Shown here: in pieces, positions 36,026-49,978 of the stretch
How positions within the stretch are numbered: position 1 is the first letter of the stretch
Layout of the letters: every line of letters begins with the position of its first letter
DNA from: Oscarella lobularis
Taxonomy: Eukaryota > Porifera > Homoscleromorpha > Homosclerophorida > Oscarellidae
DNA: 64,000 nucleotides
Reading direction: 5' to 3'
NCBI RefSeq assembly: GCF_947507565.1
Contig: NC_089175.1
Span: 1,911,733 to 1,975,732, forward strand
Notes under the pieces: model-generated
What the model was told of the DNA's origin: nothing
The model's database searches: none
What the model saw: the letters and a program-made list of their open reading frames with translations, nothing else
Position numbers and translations under genes: made by a program

Positions 36026-37574
36026 CAGGTACCTTGGCTTTGCATTGCGAACCGTGGCACTAAATTTATTTTTGCAGAAAAATGTCTCGTCTCTTAGAGA
36101 AACCATGCAGTTTTGAGGGCTGCAGCGAAACTTTGCAGGAAACTCTCTAGGGAACACGTGATTGTCTTGTAGCTCACTAGTGGATCCATTCGTTGCACAG
36201 ACCCCATAAAACGTTTTGTCGTACTAAGATGGGGTTCTTGTCTTTTTCAGATCAGAATGACAAAGAAGCAACGGATAAGACGGAAGTGTCTAGGTCCAAT
36301 CAGCCTAGGCAAAGAGCGGAAGAAAAGTTGAGCTGAAGACAGAACTTTTTTTTGTAGTCCTAAGAGGCATGTGGTGCATGTGTAGTAGGCGCATAACACG
36401 ATTAGCACGCCTTGCCTCCTTGACGCGTCCTAGGTAGGTAGACACAGGTTAGATAGGACACCGGCGGGGTGGTGCACCCCGCGTGCGCTGCCGCCGCCAT
36501 GGAGAAAAGGGCAAAGTACAGAAATTTTATTTCAATAAAAGCGAAAAAACAAACAGCCTTCTCCCTCTTCTAGCGCGGACAGTTTTTGTTGACGGGGTCT
36601 TGCCCAGGACCCCGGAGGAGCAGTTTTTTGTGACGGGGTCGTGCTCAGGACCCCGGAGCAGTTTATAACGTCATGCCCAGGACGCTCTCCTAAAGAAAAG
36701 CAATGTGAAACTGAAAAAGAGAAGAAATATACCATACCAAAGCTCTTCAATATTCTTCAGCGCATGAAGCTAAGCTTGTCATTTTTGCTAGATGTATGCC
36801 TGCTGCTGTTCATAAAAATCAATAGGCAACCAGGCATATTTTTGCTTTAGGTGCCATTCTCCAAGGGAGACTACCAATAAAGATAGTAGCATAGTTTGGA
36901 GATACGCGCCGTATAAGTGGGCAGTTTTCCTTCTCGTGGCCGCACAACCGCTTCAGCGGTTGATGTAAGCCTACCCAGGAGGCGGGACAGTTTAGACGTT
37001 ATGGCCTCAATTATCCAGGAGGCATACAAGCATTTTAGAAGACTGCATCTATGGAATTGAGATGCAAATCCCCGCGGTCCGGCAGATGGACCGACCCGTC
37101 GTGCTGAGGACGTTGGGACCGCGGTCTACCTCTTCATCGCTTCTGATTCTATCAATTACTGCCAAATAATGAATTGTTCGTGGGCATTTTGATACAACAC
37201 GCCCGACTTTTACGCCGACACGCTGTTTAGCGAGACTTCGCCACGACGAAAGAACATCAGAACGTTTCTTAATGCCTATAGCGTACGAAGCGCTTGCATT
37301 GCCTCTTCCGTTTGTCGAAAAGAACTGAGTTCCCAAAGAGAGCCCCCAACTTCAGTTTACCTTCCCAATCCCATGCACTGACAATGATAAACCACCTCGG
37401 CGTAGAGCGTATAGTTCGACGACGGAATAGACCCGAAAACGACGAAAGAACACGATCACATGATCAAAGCGCTTTAGCTTGCCCGTATCTCCGCGGAAAG
37501 CACATAGTGAAGACTTTGTATATTTATATTCTAGAAAGAAATACATACACACGCGCACAAATATAAATTAATTA
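36026..37574. other. Gene-poor region with GC-rich hairpin repeats
   Basis: About 1.5 kb without a supported gene; the open frames are short and look random. It holds the tandem hairpin array at 36,581-36,685 and a few short AT-rich stretches near 37,560. Confidence 0.45.
36581..36685. repeat. About 40-bp tandem repeat with a conserved hairpin
   Basis: Two full units and one partial unit, each starting AGTTTT and containing GGGGTC...GACCCC arms around an 8-nt loop (TTGCCCAG in one copy, GTGCTCAG in the next). The third copy keeps only ATGCCCAGGACGC. The arms are identical while the loops vary. Confidence 0.75.
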
Positions 37575-37650
37575 ATATACTTCCTGTTCAGCTATGATAC
37601 ATTTCTCGTAAGAAATTTTGTATCAAAGCGTCATAAAGAAGAAAACTATT
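37575..37650 (-). promoter_or_regulatory. SECIS element candidate in the selenoprotein S 3' UTR
   Basis: On the minus strand, ATGA (37,634-37,631) and TGA (37,590-37,588) form the expected non-Watson-Crick quartet. Between them is an 11-bp helix, GCTTTGATACA with TGTATCATAGC, with a single T-T mismatch. An unpaired AAA follows at the apical position, then a 5-bp ministem TTTCT/AGAAA with a TACG loop. This is the layout of a type II SECIS. The core lies about 60 nt after the in-frame UGA, an allowed distance. The element recruits SBP2 and the selenocysteine elongation factor so that UGA is decoded as selenocysteine. Confidence 0.85.
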
Positions 37651-37690
37651 TTAACAAGAAAGAATTTGCCCAAGCCAAGCATGGGGATCT

Positions 37691-38608
37691 TTAACCTCAT
37701 CCTCCACCTTGACCACCACCTTGATTAGTTAAAAATTGATTAGATACACTCTAGGCTCTGTGTGTATTACTGTACCCCTTCGACGTTGTGGACGAAATGA
37801 GGAGCCACTACTGTGTCCCATGAGAGGATTGTACCCTTTTTGATTTATCGATTAATTAATAAGTATCGCTTTCTCAAATATTTCCTCTCTCACCTGACTG
37901 CAGAAATCGTTTCTTAGGCGGCGGTTTCTTCTCGTCGGACGAACTCTCAGGAGGACGATGCCCTTTGCTTCTGTATCCGCCTCCCCTTTGATGCCTCTCC
38001 CAATCCTCAATCTTTTCCAATCTCTTTGCCTCCTCGATCTTAGGAGAACAAAAAAATTCCCAAATAATAGTACTTGTGATAGTAGGAAGGTTTCAGACCT
38101 CTTTACGCTTGATAGCGTGATCAGCTGCTTTCTTATCCAACTGAGCCTGCATGCGAGCTCTCACCGCTAGTACATCATCATGAGCAGAACCTAGAGAGAA
38201 AGAAAGAAATAATTAATAACACCCGGAAGTATTGTTTTTCGAGCTACTGCTGGATTTACTCTATCAATATATCGAGATACACTGTACTTACTATAGGCTC
38301 TCGGCTGTTCTTCGATTCGATATTTCCAGGCGATGAAGTGGCGTCGGAGATAGTTCGTCCACACGATGTAGGCGAGAATCGCGCCGATCAGAATGAACCA
38401 GCCATATTGTTCCAGAATTCCTACGACTGCGATCGAATTGAGAGGGGAGAAACGCTCTCGCGAAGACGGGATTACGTGACGTCAGTGTTGTCGTTACGAT
38501 TTCTGGCGTCGTGTTGACGAGGATGTTGGGATGCTGGTGATCGCTAGGCGTTTTGTCGACAGGCGGCGACGAATCGACGCTGTCTGGCGGCGGAACGGCC
38601 GCATCCAT
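37691..38608 (-). CDS. SELENOS: Selenoprotein S (VIMP) with in-frame UGA for selenocysteine
   Basis: A single-pass ER membrane protein that links p97/VCP and Derlins in ER-associated degradation and acts as a thiol-selenol reductase. ATG at 38,608 (MDAAVPPPDS) leads to a Pro/Ser/Thr-rich lumenal start, then a transmembrane segment (ILEQYGWFILIGAILAYIVW) and a basic cytosolic coiled coil (RARMQAQLDKKAADHAIKRK, EKIEEAKRLEKIEDWERHQ). A Gly/Pro/Arg tail follows (KGYNPLMGHSSGSSFRPQRR). A last intron (donor at 37,775, acceptor before 37,719) joins a 29-nt coding exon read GGGQGGGUG, where U is the UGA at 37,697-37,699, followed by GGT and TAA at 37,691. This copies the GGUG end of animal selenoprotein S. 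Without the last splice, the frame would end in an ordinary TAA soon after RRRG with no selenocysteine. Confidence 0.88.
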
Positions 38609-38688
38609 CGCGAGGAATCGAAGGACGGATTTGCGACTAGCGCGCGTGAAGTCGCTCCTTCGCGCGCAATCGCGCATGTGCCGAAACT
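38609..38688. promoter_or_regulatory. 80-bp head-to-head spacer between SELENOS and the 38.7-kb gene
   Basis: Start codons lie 80 bp apart on opposite strands. The spacer is CG-rich with repeated GCGCG words, which suits a TATA-less bidirectional promoter. Confidence 0.55.
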
Positions 38689-40342
38689 ATGAGCTCCTTG
38701 GAAGCGACCCTTCGAGAGATCTGCCGCAAGTACGAGGAAGCCGATGACGTAAGTTAAAGCGTCGTACGAGTCTTTCGCGCTAAAGGTTCGTACAACAGGA
38801 CGAGGACTACATCGAGATCGATTTGGGGAAATCGATCTACGAAAACAGTAAATCTCTTCGCGAATTTTCGCGAGCATTTGTAACTGATTACGTAGGCGAA
38901 GGAGAGCTGACGAACGAAAAACCGCGAGGGTCTCATCATCTATTGACATCATCACCATTATGTTTCCACTAATTAAAATTTTTAGGTGGGAGGAGGAGGA
39001 CAAAGAGGATTTTATAGAGTTGCGCGTAATCGACGACTGGCTTTATCCGAGTCGTCAAAAGCAAAAAGTCGAGACGATAGGCCGATTTCGAAATCCGCCA
39101 GCCGTCGACGAAATGCCAGATGACAGTAAAAAAAAGGAACAAATCTTCTAATGAATAAAGTTTCACTTGTTGTTTCACTAGGCCTCGTCTCTGATGATTG
39201 CTTAGACTCTTCTCTGAACGGGTAAGATAGCAGAGAGATTAATTAATTAAAGTATTGATTTTTTTGTCTTCAGGTCTTTTATTCCTAAGCCCCGGTTTAG
39301 TTTCAATTGGATTGACACCATTGCGACACCAATGCGACCTCTTCAGAAGCAGCAGTTGTCAGGTTTCTCTAACCCCAGTCATGGTGGTGGTGGTGGTTGC
39401 GATGGTCTTCCGTCGTCTTGGCTCAATCTCAGCCCAATGAGATCCTACGTTTTGGTTCCCATGGATGCGATATCGGTGGAAAATCGGACGGCAGCGTTTC
39501 CGCGACACGTGCTGGAATCTTCTCTGGTTTTGCACAAAGGAGAAAGCGAAGAGAAGGAGTCGGATGCGTTGTCCACTTCGGATAGTTGGGAAGGTTATGA
39601 GAAAGGCTTGACAGAGATAGGCTTGACAGAGACATGGATTGACGATCAAATGGAGACGGAGAAGGAGAAGGACGACGACGATGATGACGACGACGACGAC
39701 GACGACATCTGTTTGATAGATATACCAACAACAAGAGAAACAGAATCAGCCGTAAGAAAATATATGTAGTATTATTACATTGTACTTGATGTGTACCTTT
39801 TTAGAGGGAGCCTGTTGTTGTTGCCACCCATGAGAAGGAAAATCTTGGTAGCTGGTCCAACGAAGAAGATCAAATCATTAACCTATTACCCCAAAGATGT
39901 AACTGTAAATAATCGCTATGTAAACGTTTGATGATTTTCTTACGTCAATTTTTAGACGATTCGCGCGCTATTCAAAGGTCTAACTCCGCAGAAAAAGAAA
40001 AAGAAAAAGAAAAAGATGACGATGAAGCCATTGATTTTCATTCCTTTGAGCGAGATTTTGAAAAAGAAGACAACGCCAACGAAAATCGTCGAAGTTCCGC
40101 TTTCGTTCTAAACGAAGACGGAACCAACTCATTTTGGAGACCTTCGTTCGAACAAAATTCATCTTTTTGGGGGGAAAAAGAAAACGAGGCGGAGGCCGGT
40201 TGTCTCATGTTATTGCCTCCCGACAATTTCGCAGACGATCAGCTTCTCTGCTTGACTCCGCGTCGGATGGATGTAAGTAAATAAATAAATGATATAAAAA
40301 TTCACTAAAAAAGGACTGCGCAACGGGTGTCGTCGTCGCTTT

Positions 40343-40346
<4 letters not shown>
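38689..40346 (+). CDS. Unrecognised acidic protein
   Basis: ATG at 38,689 starts MSSLEATLREICRKYEEADD, then DEDYIEIDLGKSIYEN. Later exons give WEEEDKEDFIELRVIDDWLY, PSRQKQKVETIGRFRNPP, SFIPKPRFSFNWIDTIATPM, a long exon (39,274-39,750) with MRSYVLVPMDAISVEN and an Asp run (about 12, at 39,674-39,709), and a final large exon with an alternating KEKEKEKD segment and FWRPSFEQNSSFW. A last intron (GTAAGT at about 40,273 to AAAAAAG) would join a short exon DCATGVVVAF ending TAG at 40,344-40,346. There is no signal peptide or membrane segment; most of the protein looks disordered and acidic. I do not recognise a family. Exons at 38,900-38,950 and 39,180-39,225 are uncertain. Confidence 0.55.
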
Positions 40347-42151
<1,805 letters not shown>

Positions 42152-42598
42152 TTAGAAAGCGACTTCAGAGCATGACAAAGGTGGAAAGCCAAATCAAACG
42201 TCGTTAGCGTTGTTATCGTATCGCGTGTTGATATCAACGCTTACACAGTCACATGACGGATCTATAGATTCGTCGCCTTTTATTTTCTGGTCTATGTTCA
42301 CGTAATTAACGCACCATCTTTAATTTTCAATTTCTCTGCGACTGATATCAATACACATTTTTCGCCGTCATTAGGATCACGTGGTAGGTATGCGTCACGC
42401 ATGACAGCGTCAATCACATTTCACCAACCCCAGGAGCCAAAGCGCCGCTCACGCTCACACATCGATACACCAGAGAGACACCAGAGAGGAAAAGAGCTCG
42501 CGCGCGAGCTCGAGGTCACAAGCGTTCGAGAAGAGAAGAAAGGAGCCCCTGTATACCCAACTCTACAGTATCATCGAATCGTCGCCTCGAAAACGATT
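42152..42598. promoter_or_regulatory. Divergent intergenic region between TTBK and PKNOX
   Basis: 447 bp between opposite start codons, expected to hold both promoters and the PKNOX 5' UTR. An ORF upstream and in frame with PKNOX starts at 42,401, but the extra segment has no conserved content. No specific site recognised. Confidence 0.45.
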
Positions 42599-44549
42599 AT
42601 GAATCCTCCCCCGGGCGCCTACCAAGGAATCCATCAGAAGCAGGAATCGTTCGTTCGACGTCAATCGAACGTCGCGGATCCGTCCGCCGGCGACGTCACC
42701 GACGCGGACAAGAGAACGATCTACCAGCACCCGCTCTTTCCCCTCCTACTCATGCTGTTCGAAAAGTGCGAGCTCGCCACGCAGACGACCGAGTGCCCGT
42801 CGGCGCGATCGATCGACAGCGATATACGGCTCTTTATCACGCAGATGCAGACGACGGGAAAGTCGTTGCTCGCCGAAAGCGACGATGTCGATAGTCTGGT
42901 TAGTTTTGCCGTCGTGTGGGCCACGCGCTCTATGGGGGGTCGATTGCGGGGGCGTGGTTTCTTTCTGAGGATGCTACTTCCGCGTGCTAAAGCGTGCTTC
43001 TCTAACGAGAATTCCTTCTTTTGTACTGTGTCACTTCCCGGATGCACCCATAGATCTTCCCCCCCGCGCCGCGCGCGTGCAGGATGCGGAACGCTGTAGC
43101 AGACGAGAGCCCCGCGAGTTTCTTCTTTGTTCCTGTCAATTACCGGATGTTCTCACGTTTTCTAATTTTTTTCCAGATGGTTCATTCAATCGAAGTCCTA
43201 CGCATGAATCTGCTCGAGTTGGAAAAGGTCGGCGATCTGTGCAAGGACTTCTGCCAGCGCTACATCGCCTGTCTCAAGAGCAAAATGCAGAGTGACAACC
43301 TTCTAAAGCCGCTCGGCGATCATTCGCCGCAACCGTCGCCAGTCGTCGACACGGCGGCGCTCAGTCGCGTTGTAAGCGGAAGTGGAATCCGGGCGTCGAT
43401 GTCGTCACCCACGCCCGATGACGACAGTCGAAGTGCCGGAAGCAGCGCGGAGGACGGAACGTCGGCTCCCTCCGCGTCCGCGGCATCGCTACCCGTTAGT
43501 ACGCGATCGTGAAAGAGTCTAGAAGCGGCGTAGTTCGCGTAGGAGTTTTCCGCGTCACAGAAATGCTTCAAGGCTGCACGGGACACACTGATTGGCTCCC
43601 GCTAATCACTTAACAACCAATCACCTCTTTAGTCTTAGTTCTATCACAGGGCGTGGCCCGCACGAACGCGGCAGATTTCTCACAAACTCGCGCACATGCA
43701 TAACACACTCGCTTCCGATTTTCACAACTGAAGCGAATCATGTGATGTTCGTACTTTGTTGGTATCAAAGAAGAGATGTTGGACTAATGGCGCATTCTGT
43801 CTTACCCCGTGTACAGGAGGACGAGCAGGTCGTCGTGACCGTCGCCGCACCGAGCGAACCCAAGCGCAAGAGCCGACGCAGCGTCTTGCCGAAACAGGCG
43901 ACGAACGTTATGAAAGCGTGGCTATTTCAACATTTAGCCGTAAGGGCGGGCGGGCGATCGCACGTCAGAGGGGGGGCCTCCACCTTTGTCCTCTCTCAGC
44001 ATCCTTATCCGAGTGAAGACGAAAAGCGGAGACTCGCAGCCATAACGAATCTCACCTTACTACAAGTGAATAACTGGTAACGCGCCGAATGAAGAGTAAA
44101 TGAATTGAAATTTGTTTTCATTGATTCGTAGGTTTATTAACGCGCGTCGGCGAATTCTTCAGCCAATGCTGGACGCCGCCGCCCCCGCAGCTGAGCTCCC
44201 CGCGGCGGCGGCGGCAGCTCAGTCACGCGCCAAAAAACCGCGCACCGGGCATGCGCTGAGACGGCCTCAAGAGCGCCGCTGGCCAGCCACAATGCCAATG
44301 GAAGACATCGACGTCACTGACGCTAATGATGATGATGATGACGATTTCGACGATTGTGATATCGGGCCGGCTGGCAATTCACTCATGTTGAGAATGCAGC
44401 CGCGGTATGACGTCGAAGTCGAGTGTCCTGTCCCTCCGCCCTCCAGCTCGAAGGGAAGACGCTTTGCGGCATTTCAGCATATGGCCCCTCTGCAATTTAC
44501 TCCCACTGATTCTGAAGACTGTCTCCTTGTATCAACTGACAATAATTAG
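42599..44549 (+). CDS. PKNOX: TALE homeobox protein of the PKNOX/PREP class
   Basis: A TALE transcription factor; PREP proteins bind PBX through their MEIS domain and bind TGACAG-type sites. The MEIS-A box reads [20 protein letters not shown] and ELATQTTEC, followed by [16 protein letters not shown] is in the next exon: [35 protein letters not shown] Ser/Pro/Asp-rich linker leads to the homeodomain (about 43,880-44,180): [60 protein letters not shown], with the three-residue TALE loop extension and the WFINARRR recognition helix. The [17 protein letters not shown] spelling is PKNOX-like rather than Meis-like. The C-terminus has an Ala run, an Asp run and a basic patch. TAG ends at 44,549. Start at 42,599 ([10 protein letters not shown]) fits better than the upstream ATG at 42,401. 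Confidence 0.92.
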
Positions 44550-44649
44550 AGTGGAAAAATCAACATCATTGTGTTGCTTTGATAATGATGATGATGAATG
44601 TGGTAGCTGGTCTATTTAATTTTCATCTAACTTAATTACACGCTTTTGA

Positions 44650-47600
44650 TTACGTGATTTTTCCCTTCAATGCGAGACTTTCTCTAATTTGTCGGTCCAG
44701 TTCCTTTATGATGCGATCGTCGTGCGTGTAAACGCCCGTCTGGAGGAGCGTGTCGCGCTCTTCGATGAGCCGCGCCACTCGATCGTCCACCTCGCTTACA
44801 TCCGGAACAGTATCGTCGACACGTACCTTTTCGCGTTCCCGTCGCTCGAGCTCTTCTTCCGATTGGCGTTTCTCTCGCTCACGCGCCTCCTTCAGTTTCT
44901 CCACTTCCTGTTTTATGTCCACAAATTCTTGCCGTTCAGAACGCATCATCTTTATAAGAGAACACTTTATTTATTTTTTCACCCTATTGATTTTTTCCCT
45001 GCTGCACCTCTTTTTCCTCGTGAGCCAAATAACGAAGTCTCATGTGCTCCAACTCGCGTTGTTGCCGCAGCAATCGTGCACGCGCGTCGGCCTGCTCTTG
45101 CTGCTTCAGGACGGACAACTCCTTGAGCGCGCGTCCCCACTGCTGCTTATAGTGCAATTTCGACTTCGTCAAAGCGTCCACTTTGCGTTCAAGCTCAGCC
45201 TTTGACCAAAAAATTGATCAAGGACCAAATACAATGATTTCTTCTAATAAACCTTTTCTAGTTTTAGGACGTTGATGTCAGCTTGAAGATGAACTTCCGG
45301 CCTATTGCTCTGCTGACTTCGATACGTAGAAAATTCCTCGACCTTGGCGTCATAGCGACGCTCCCAATCACTATTCTACAAACAGGAAAATCAAGACTAC
45401 GGGGAGCATGACGCGAGATCCAAGTCTCTAGTACCTGCGCTAATAAACGCTTCCTCTGCTCTTCCAGGTCACGTATCTTAGACCTGTACACGTCTCAATC
45501 AAAACACGCTACGAGACCCCCGCACGGCCATCCTACCGTTCGATTTCCAAATGATGTTCGTATAGCTCCTTTGCACGACGCTCAGCGTCGAGCTCAAGCC
45601 GCTCGTTCTTTTCCCTCTCCTGCTGCAAAGCAGCCCAGCCCTGATGCAACTAAAAGAACCAATACAAGACTCCCTCTGGGATTCGTCGTCGTCGTCGCAC
45701 TTGCTGTTCGCTTGACGCTAATTCGCGGTTCCGTTTTTCGATATCTCGTAATGCTTCCTTTAGTTTATCTTCCAATTTCTTATACTCGTCCACCTGGGGA
45801 GGACTGGTACTTGATGCCTAGGGTCTCCTTGTTTGTTTCTCTTACTCTTTTCTGGACTAGCATTTCTCTTTCCGTTTCGCGTCGTTTCCATTCGCTAGCT
45901 AACGCTTTCATGTGAGCCGCCTCTTTCGATTTGAGCGATTCGGCGAATTTTCGCTCCTCCGCGTCCTTCCAGACTTCCAATTCGAGAGCGGCTTCGTATT
46001 CAGGACCACCACGTCCTAAAAAAGAAGATTTTTCAAAAATCCATCAACCTCCTAGAACGTTCTACGGTCTTCAAACCTATATCTCTATGCTGATGTCCGT
46101 CTTGAAACGAAAATCAAACTCATACATATAAACATTACTACGAAATTTTGTTTTGATTCTTACCTTGTCGTATTACGATTTGCCTCTGCTCTTCCTGAGG
46201 AACTACAGCTTGCTGTGGCTCCGTATTCTCCGCTGGATACTCACTGGAACCGTACCGTGCCTTCTATCTCATGATAACCCCCCTTTGATCTACGTCATTG
46301 TCTCCTTTATTTAATTCTCTTACGAGGCTCTCCGCGACTTGAGGTGGGACTGGGCCATGATCTTCTAATACCAAAGCGACTTTCAATTCGCCCACTTTCG
46401 AGCCGGAAGACGTGCTGAAAAAGTTAAAAGGAATAATTCAACATACTCAGACATCTAATGTACATACCCTTCGCCAGCTGAGATCCTATATGCGGCAGAG
46501 TGCGTCTGCTTCCAGCCAATAGTTCTACCATTAGGCTAAATAAGAAAAAAAAATAAAATTGAATTTCTGCGCCGCGTTGATGTTCCTCTTCTCACCGTGA
46601 GAGCGTGTCGTTCTTCTTTGGATACATTGGATAGCCATATCCGGCTTACACCGAGAAGAATGTCTTTGGAGTGCTTATCCTTGTGCCACACTTCAACGTC
46701 CAAGGGAACTCTGTATATACAATAGAGGGTAGTCTATGTGTCCCTGCTGGTTTTTCCCCCCTTATTCACTTCTCTAGTTGATTCTCCAGCTGCTGAGACA
46801 ATGAGGCGAAATCGAAGGAGCAAAACGAACGCGGAAGTCGCTTTTCCACGTGACGCTGCACTTCGACAGCCGGGCGCGTCATAATGGGAGCGGGGCTTCC
46901 AAAGAACGGATACGAATAACTAGTACAGAAAGCACAGCTACTCTTAAATAAATTCTATCGGTGATTTTCAAACCTGAGGTATATCCAAGCGACTGTGCCC
47001 ACTTTGGAAACGTCGAAAATCTTCACACTTTTCAAATCGATTGAGAACGAGAACTGATGCCATAACGTATCCACGGCAACCCCAATATCTCGTTCTGGGT
47101 CAACGTAATCCCCAATTTGTTCAACAGAAGGAATTTCGTGGGGAGTCGATATCAAACCGGGCTCGGGATTCGATTTCAACGGCGTGATGTGATCCATATT
47201 AGGTGGGGTTATATCGAGAAGATATTCAGTGGCTTCGCTGCTATTTAAAAGAGGAGGCGGAGCCACTTCCTCCTCATCCTCCTCTTCCTGATTATAACTA
47301 TTGTAATTTTCTTCTTGCTCAAGTTCAAGTCTAAGGACCACGCCTACGCTTCCGACATTTCGACCGCGCACATTACCGGGGTGGGGAATAAGTGAATAAC
47401 TATTCTCGATGCACCAACCGGATTGCATGGAGAGCGTTTTGAATGGTATCCTAGCAATGGCCAACGTTTCGCCGTCGCGAATCAAAGTGATTTCGATGTC
47501 GGGTTGGGTTGATATGAAGGAGAGAAGTGGCTCCGTTTGTGCTCGGATTCGTAGCATCGCTTTTTCTATGGAGAATTCCGGGCGAATGAGATCCAGGAAG

Positions 47601-48523
47601 GGTTTGTTGGCGATTTGGTTGCCGAGAAGATTGAAGGAAAATTGATACGGAGATTTGGGATCGAGTCGGACGTCGGGAGAAACGAGCTACAAGAGTGGAG
47701 AGAAAATACGTCAAAAGGGTTCTTGTAGATGTTTTATTTTACCTGGATTAGGTTATTGGCTTCCGTTATAGTCAATGACAACAGGAAGGTTCTATCCAAA
47801 TCAGACTTTTCTCCCAGTTGAAAACAGCCTTCGTCCTCATTCAACATCAGAACAAGATCGTCTTCTAATTACATCAATAAAAGTTAAAAATCAATAAAAT
47901 TAAAATCATTACTTTGTTCCCTGGGTTCATTTTCAGGTTTAGATTTAGATTCTACAGGCGGAGGTCCGCTGTCGCTTTCCAGACTCAAACGTATCTTCAC
48001 TTCCGGCTTCATCTTAGCATACGTCGAATTCAACAAAGCATACCACTTAGCAACCTAAAAATAAATAAATTAAATTTGAAATTTAAAATAAATATTCGAA
48101 TTAACCGTTGGGGGTCCCTTGTGAACGCTTCTCAAATCGAGCATCACGTAGCCGACCAGCTCGCGAGACGTCGATCCGATGTCGTGCGCGTAGAACTGCG
48201 TGAGAGGGCGTGGTCGCCTTTTTTTCAAAGAAAAATGAGAAATCGCTCGCCTGGAGTTTGATCGGCGTTCGCTGGAGACGGTGGTGCTTCAATTCGCGAC
48301 CGGTTATCTCCCAGGCGAGCTCCGTGTTGATGTCGGGCGTCGTTTCGTGATAAACGGGATCGGTCGCGAGCGATTCGTCGTTGAAACGCGCTTCGACGAC
48401 GAGTCGACGCTGCGCGCGCTTCGGAAAGTGACGACCTACGTTCGAATTAGTCCTTTTCGATTCGTTACGAGCGATGGAACCTTCGAGAATCGCTGCGACG
48501 AGAAGAAATCTATCAGCCGCCAT
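44650..48523 (-). CDS. CEP120: Centrosomal protein of 120 kDa
   Basis: A daughter-centriole protein needed for centriole elongation and ciliogenesis, working with CPAP and SPICE1. ATG at 48,523 ([15 protein letters not shown]); the first C2 domain reads [49 protein letters not shown] second C2-type block includes [17 protein letters not shown], and a third includes [16 protein letters not shown] and [10 protein letters not shown]. The C-terminal third is coiled coil: [77 protein letters not shown], and near the end [20 protein letters not shown] and [18 protein letters not shown]. The full order matches human CEP120, at roughly the same length (near 1,000 residues), in about 20 exons with introns down to 45 nt. 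It converges on PKNOX with 100 bp between stops. Confidence 0.93.
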
Positions 48524-49978
48524 TTCAGTTGATATCTTCACTGCCGGGAGTTCCACGAGCGCGCGAAAAGGACCATACATGCCCCATACATGTTCATCTA
48601 CAGATCGAAAGGAAGACGTTCATGGAACTACAGAAACACGTGCACTGTCGTCGAGGGAGCAGCCATTTTTCTAGCGCCAAATCTTGCCTTGCAAGGCCCA
48701 CGTGCAAAATTGGCGTGAACTGCCTCGGCCAACCAGCGTTTCGTTGCCTTGGTGAATCGAACACAGTGAGGTCACCAGCGGACATTGCATCACGATTGCA
48801 TCATCTTCAGTATAAAAGCGACGGGGCCCACGCACAATCTTCAGTCTTGCTAAAGGGTGGGGGATGCCAACGGGCTAGCCCTAGAGGTTGATCGTGAGCT
48901 GGGGAAGCTGATGGTTGGTCACCAAAGCGTCGTCGTCTTTTGTCGATCCTTACCGAAACTGTCAGGCGCAGTGGACGGGCGTCGCTTTGCGGCGCTAAGA
49001 TCGGCACTGGGGGTCATATAAGGTCGTTGAAAGGCTTGGGTCGTGAAGTCAGGCGTTTCGCGTTATGCTGAGCGAGCGTCTGGCTAAGGTTTGCCACTCT
49101 ACTGCCAAAGAAACGTGTGGGGGCCCAGTGTCTCGTGGTATTTCCTCACTCGGTTTAACGATCTATACCCTGAAGATGACCTGACCCCCAGGACAACGAA
49201 CGCTTGACCCTCTATTGGTGGACTTGGCGATCGCTTCGTAATTCCTCTCTCATCACGGTAGACTCGTTTCCTATCTAAGCGAAAGTCTACGGCCTCTCTG
49301 GGGCCCCGGTACGACGCGGTCGGGGGGACGGTGTGGGAGAGCCGTTCTCGATCCAGGCCGTACCGGTCGTGTTTGAGCCGTTGAAGCAAGGTCTCGCTTC
49401 CAACATTTTTGGGCTGCAACTGCGTTCGAACCTCCGCGTGGTGCAGCCTGGATCACGCTAATACGAACGCATCGCAAAAAGGTACGTACACGGGCAGATT
49501 GAACAGATTTTATCTTGTCTTTTTTTTAGATTTTCGATCGCGACGAAGACGATCCGCGCGCTTCGATCAAGTCATGCACGTACAGGCGAAGAAAAAAGCC
49601 ATGCAGCAGATAACGTATCGTTTCGTAAGTTCAAAGTGGTTCTGGTTCTACCTGCTTGATTTATATAGCTTCCGGACGTTTTCGGCAATTCGCGTGGCAC
49701 CGTGCATGGCGCGCGATCAACTGAAAAGCGGAGATATATGTCGGCGAGAAAAATTACGTAGACAGTCAGAGTCGATTGCATTGTGTGTGTTACGTACAGT
49801 GCAGACTATAGTACAAAAACGAGAAAAAAAAATATAGCTCTTAGCGTGCGTACGGTCGAAAATATGATCTCTTCAGGGATCGCTTGGTCTCAGGATCGTT
49901 TTTCGTGTTCGCCTACGGCACTTACTCGGTTTCCGTCGTCCGTCCTCCGCATGTAGACCGTCACGACGATGATCAACG
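48524..49978. other. Gene-poor region upstream of the ARF remnant
   Basis: About 1.4 kb with no supported gene. A minus-strand frame at 49,099-49,419 is open and Arg-rich, but its neighbours break off and I know no match. The stretch around 49,260-49,430 is GC-rich and may be a degraded transposon. The CEP120 promoter must lie at the left end. Confidence 0.4.

Noticed and set aside
37735-37776. Ordinary TAA end for selenoprotein S by reading through the last intron
   Set aside because: The readthrough tail has no similarity to the family, whereas the spliced end reproduces GGUG and is followed by a SECIS.
42401-42598. N-terminal extension of PKNOX
   Set aside because: The frame is open upstream, but the residues are unlike any PKNOX N-terminus and the ATG at 42,599 gives a better start.
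49099-49419. 106-residue minus-strand frame, considered as a retrotransposon piece
   Set aside because: No reverse transcriptase, integrase or protease motif, no paired long terminal repeats, and neighbouring frames are closed.
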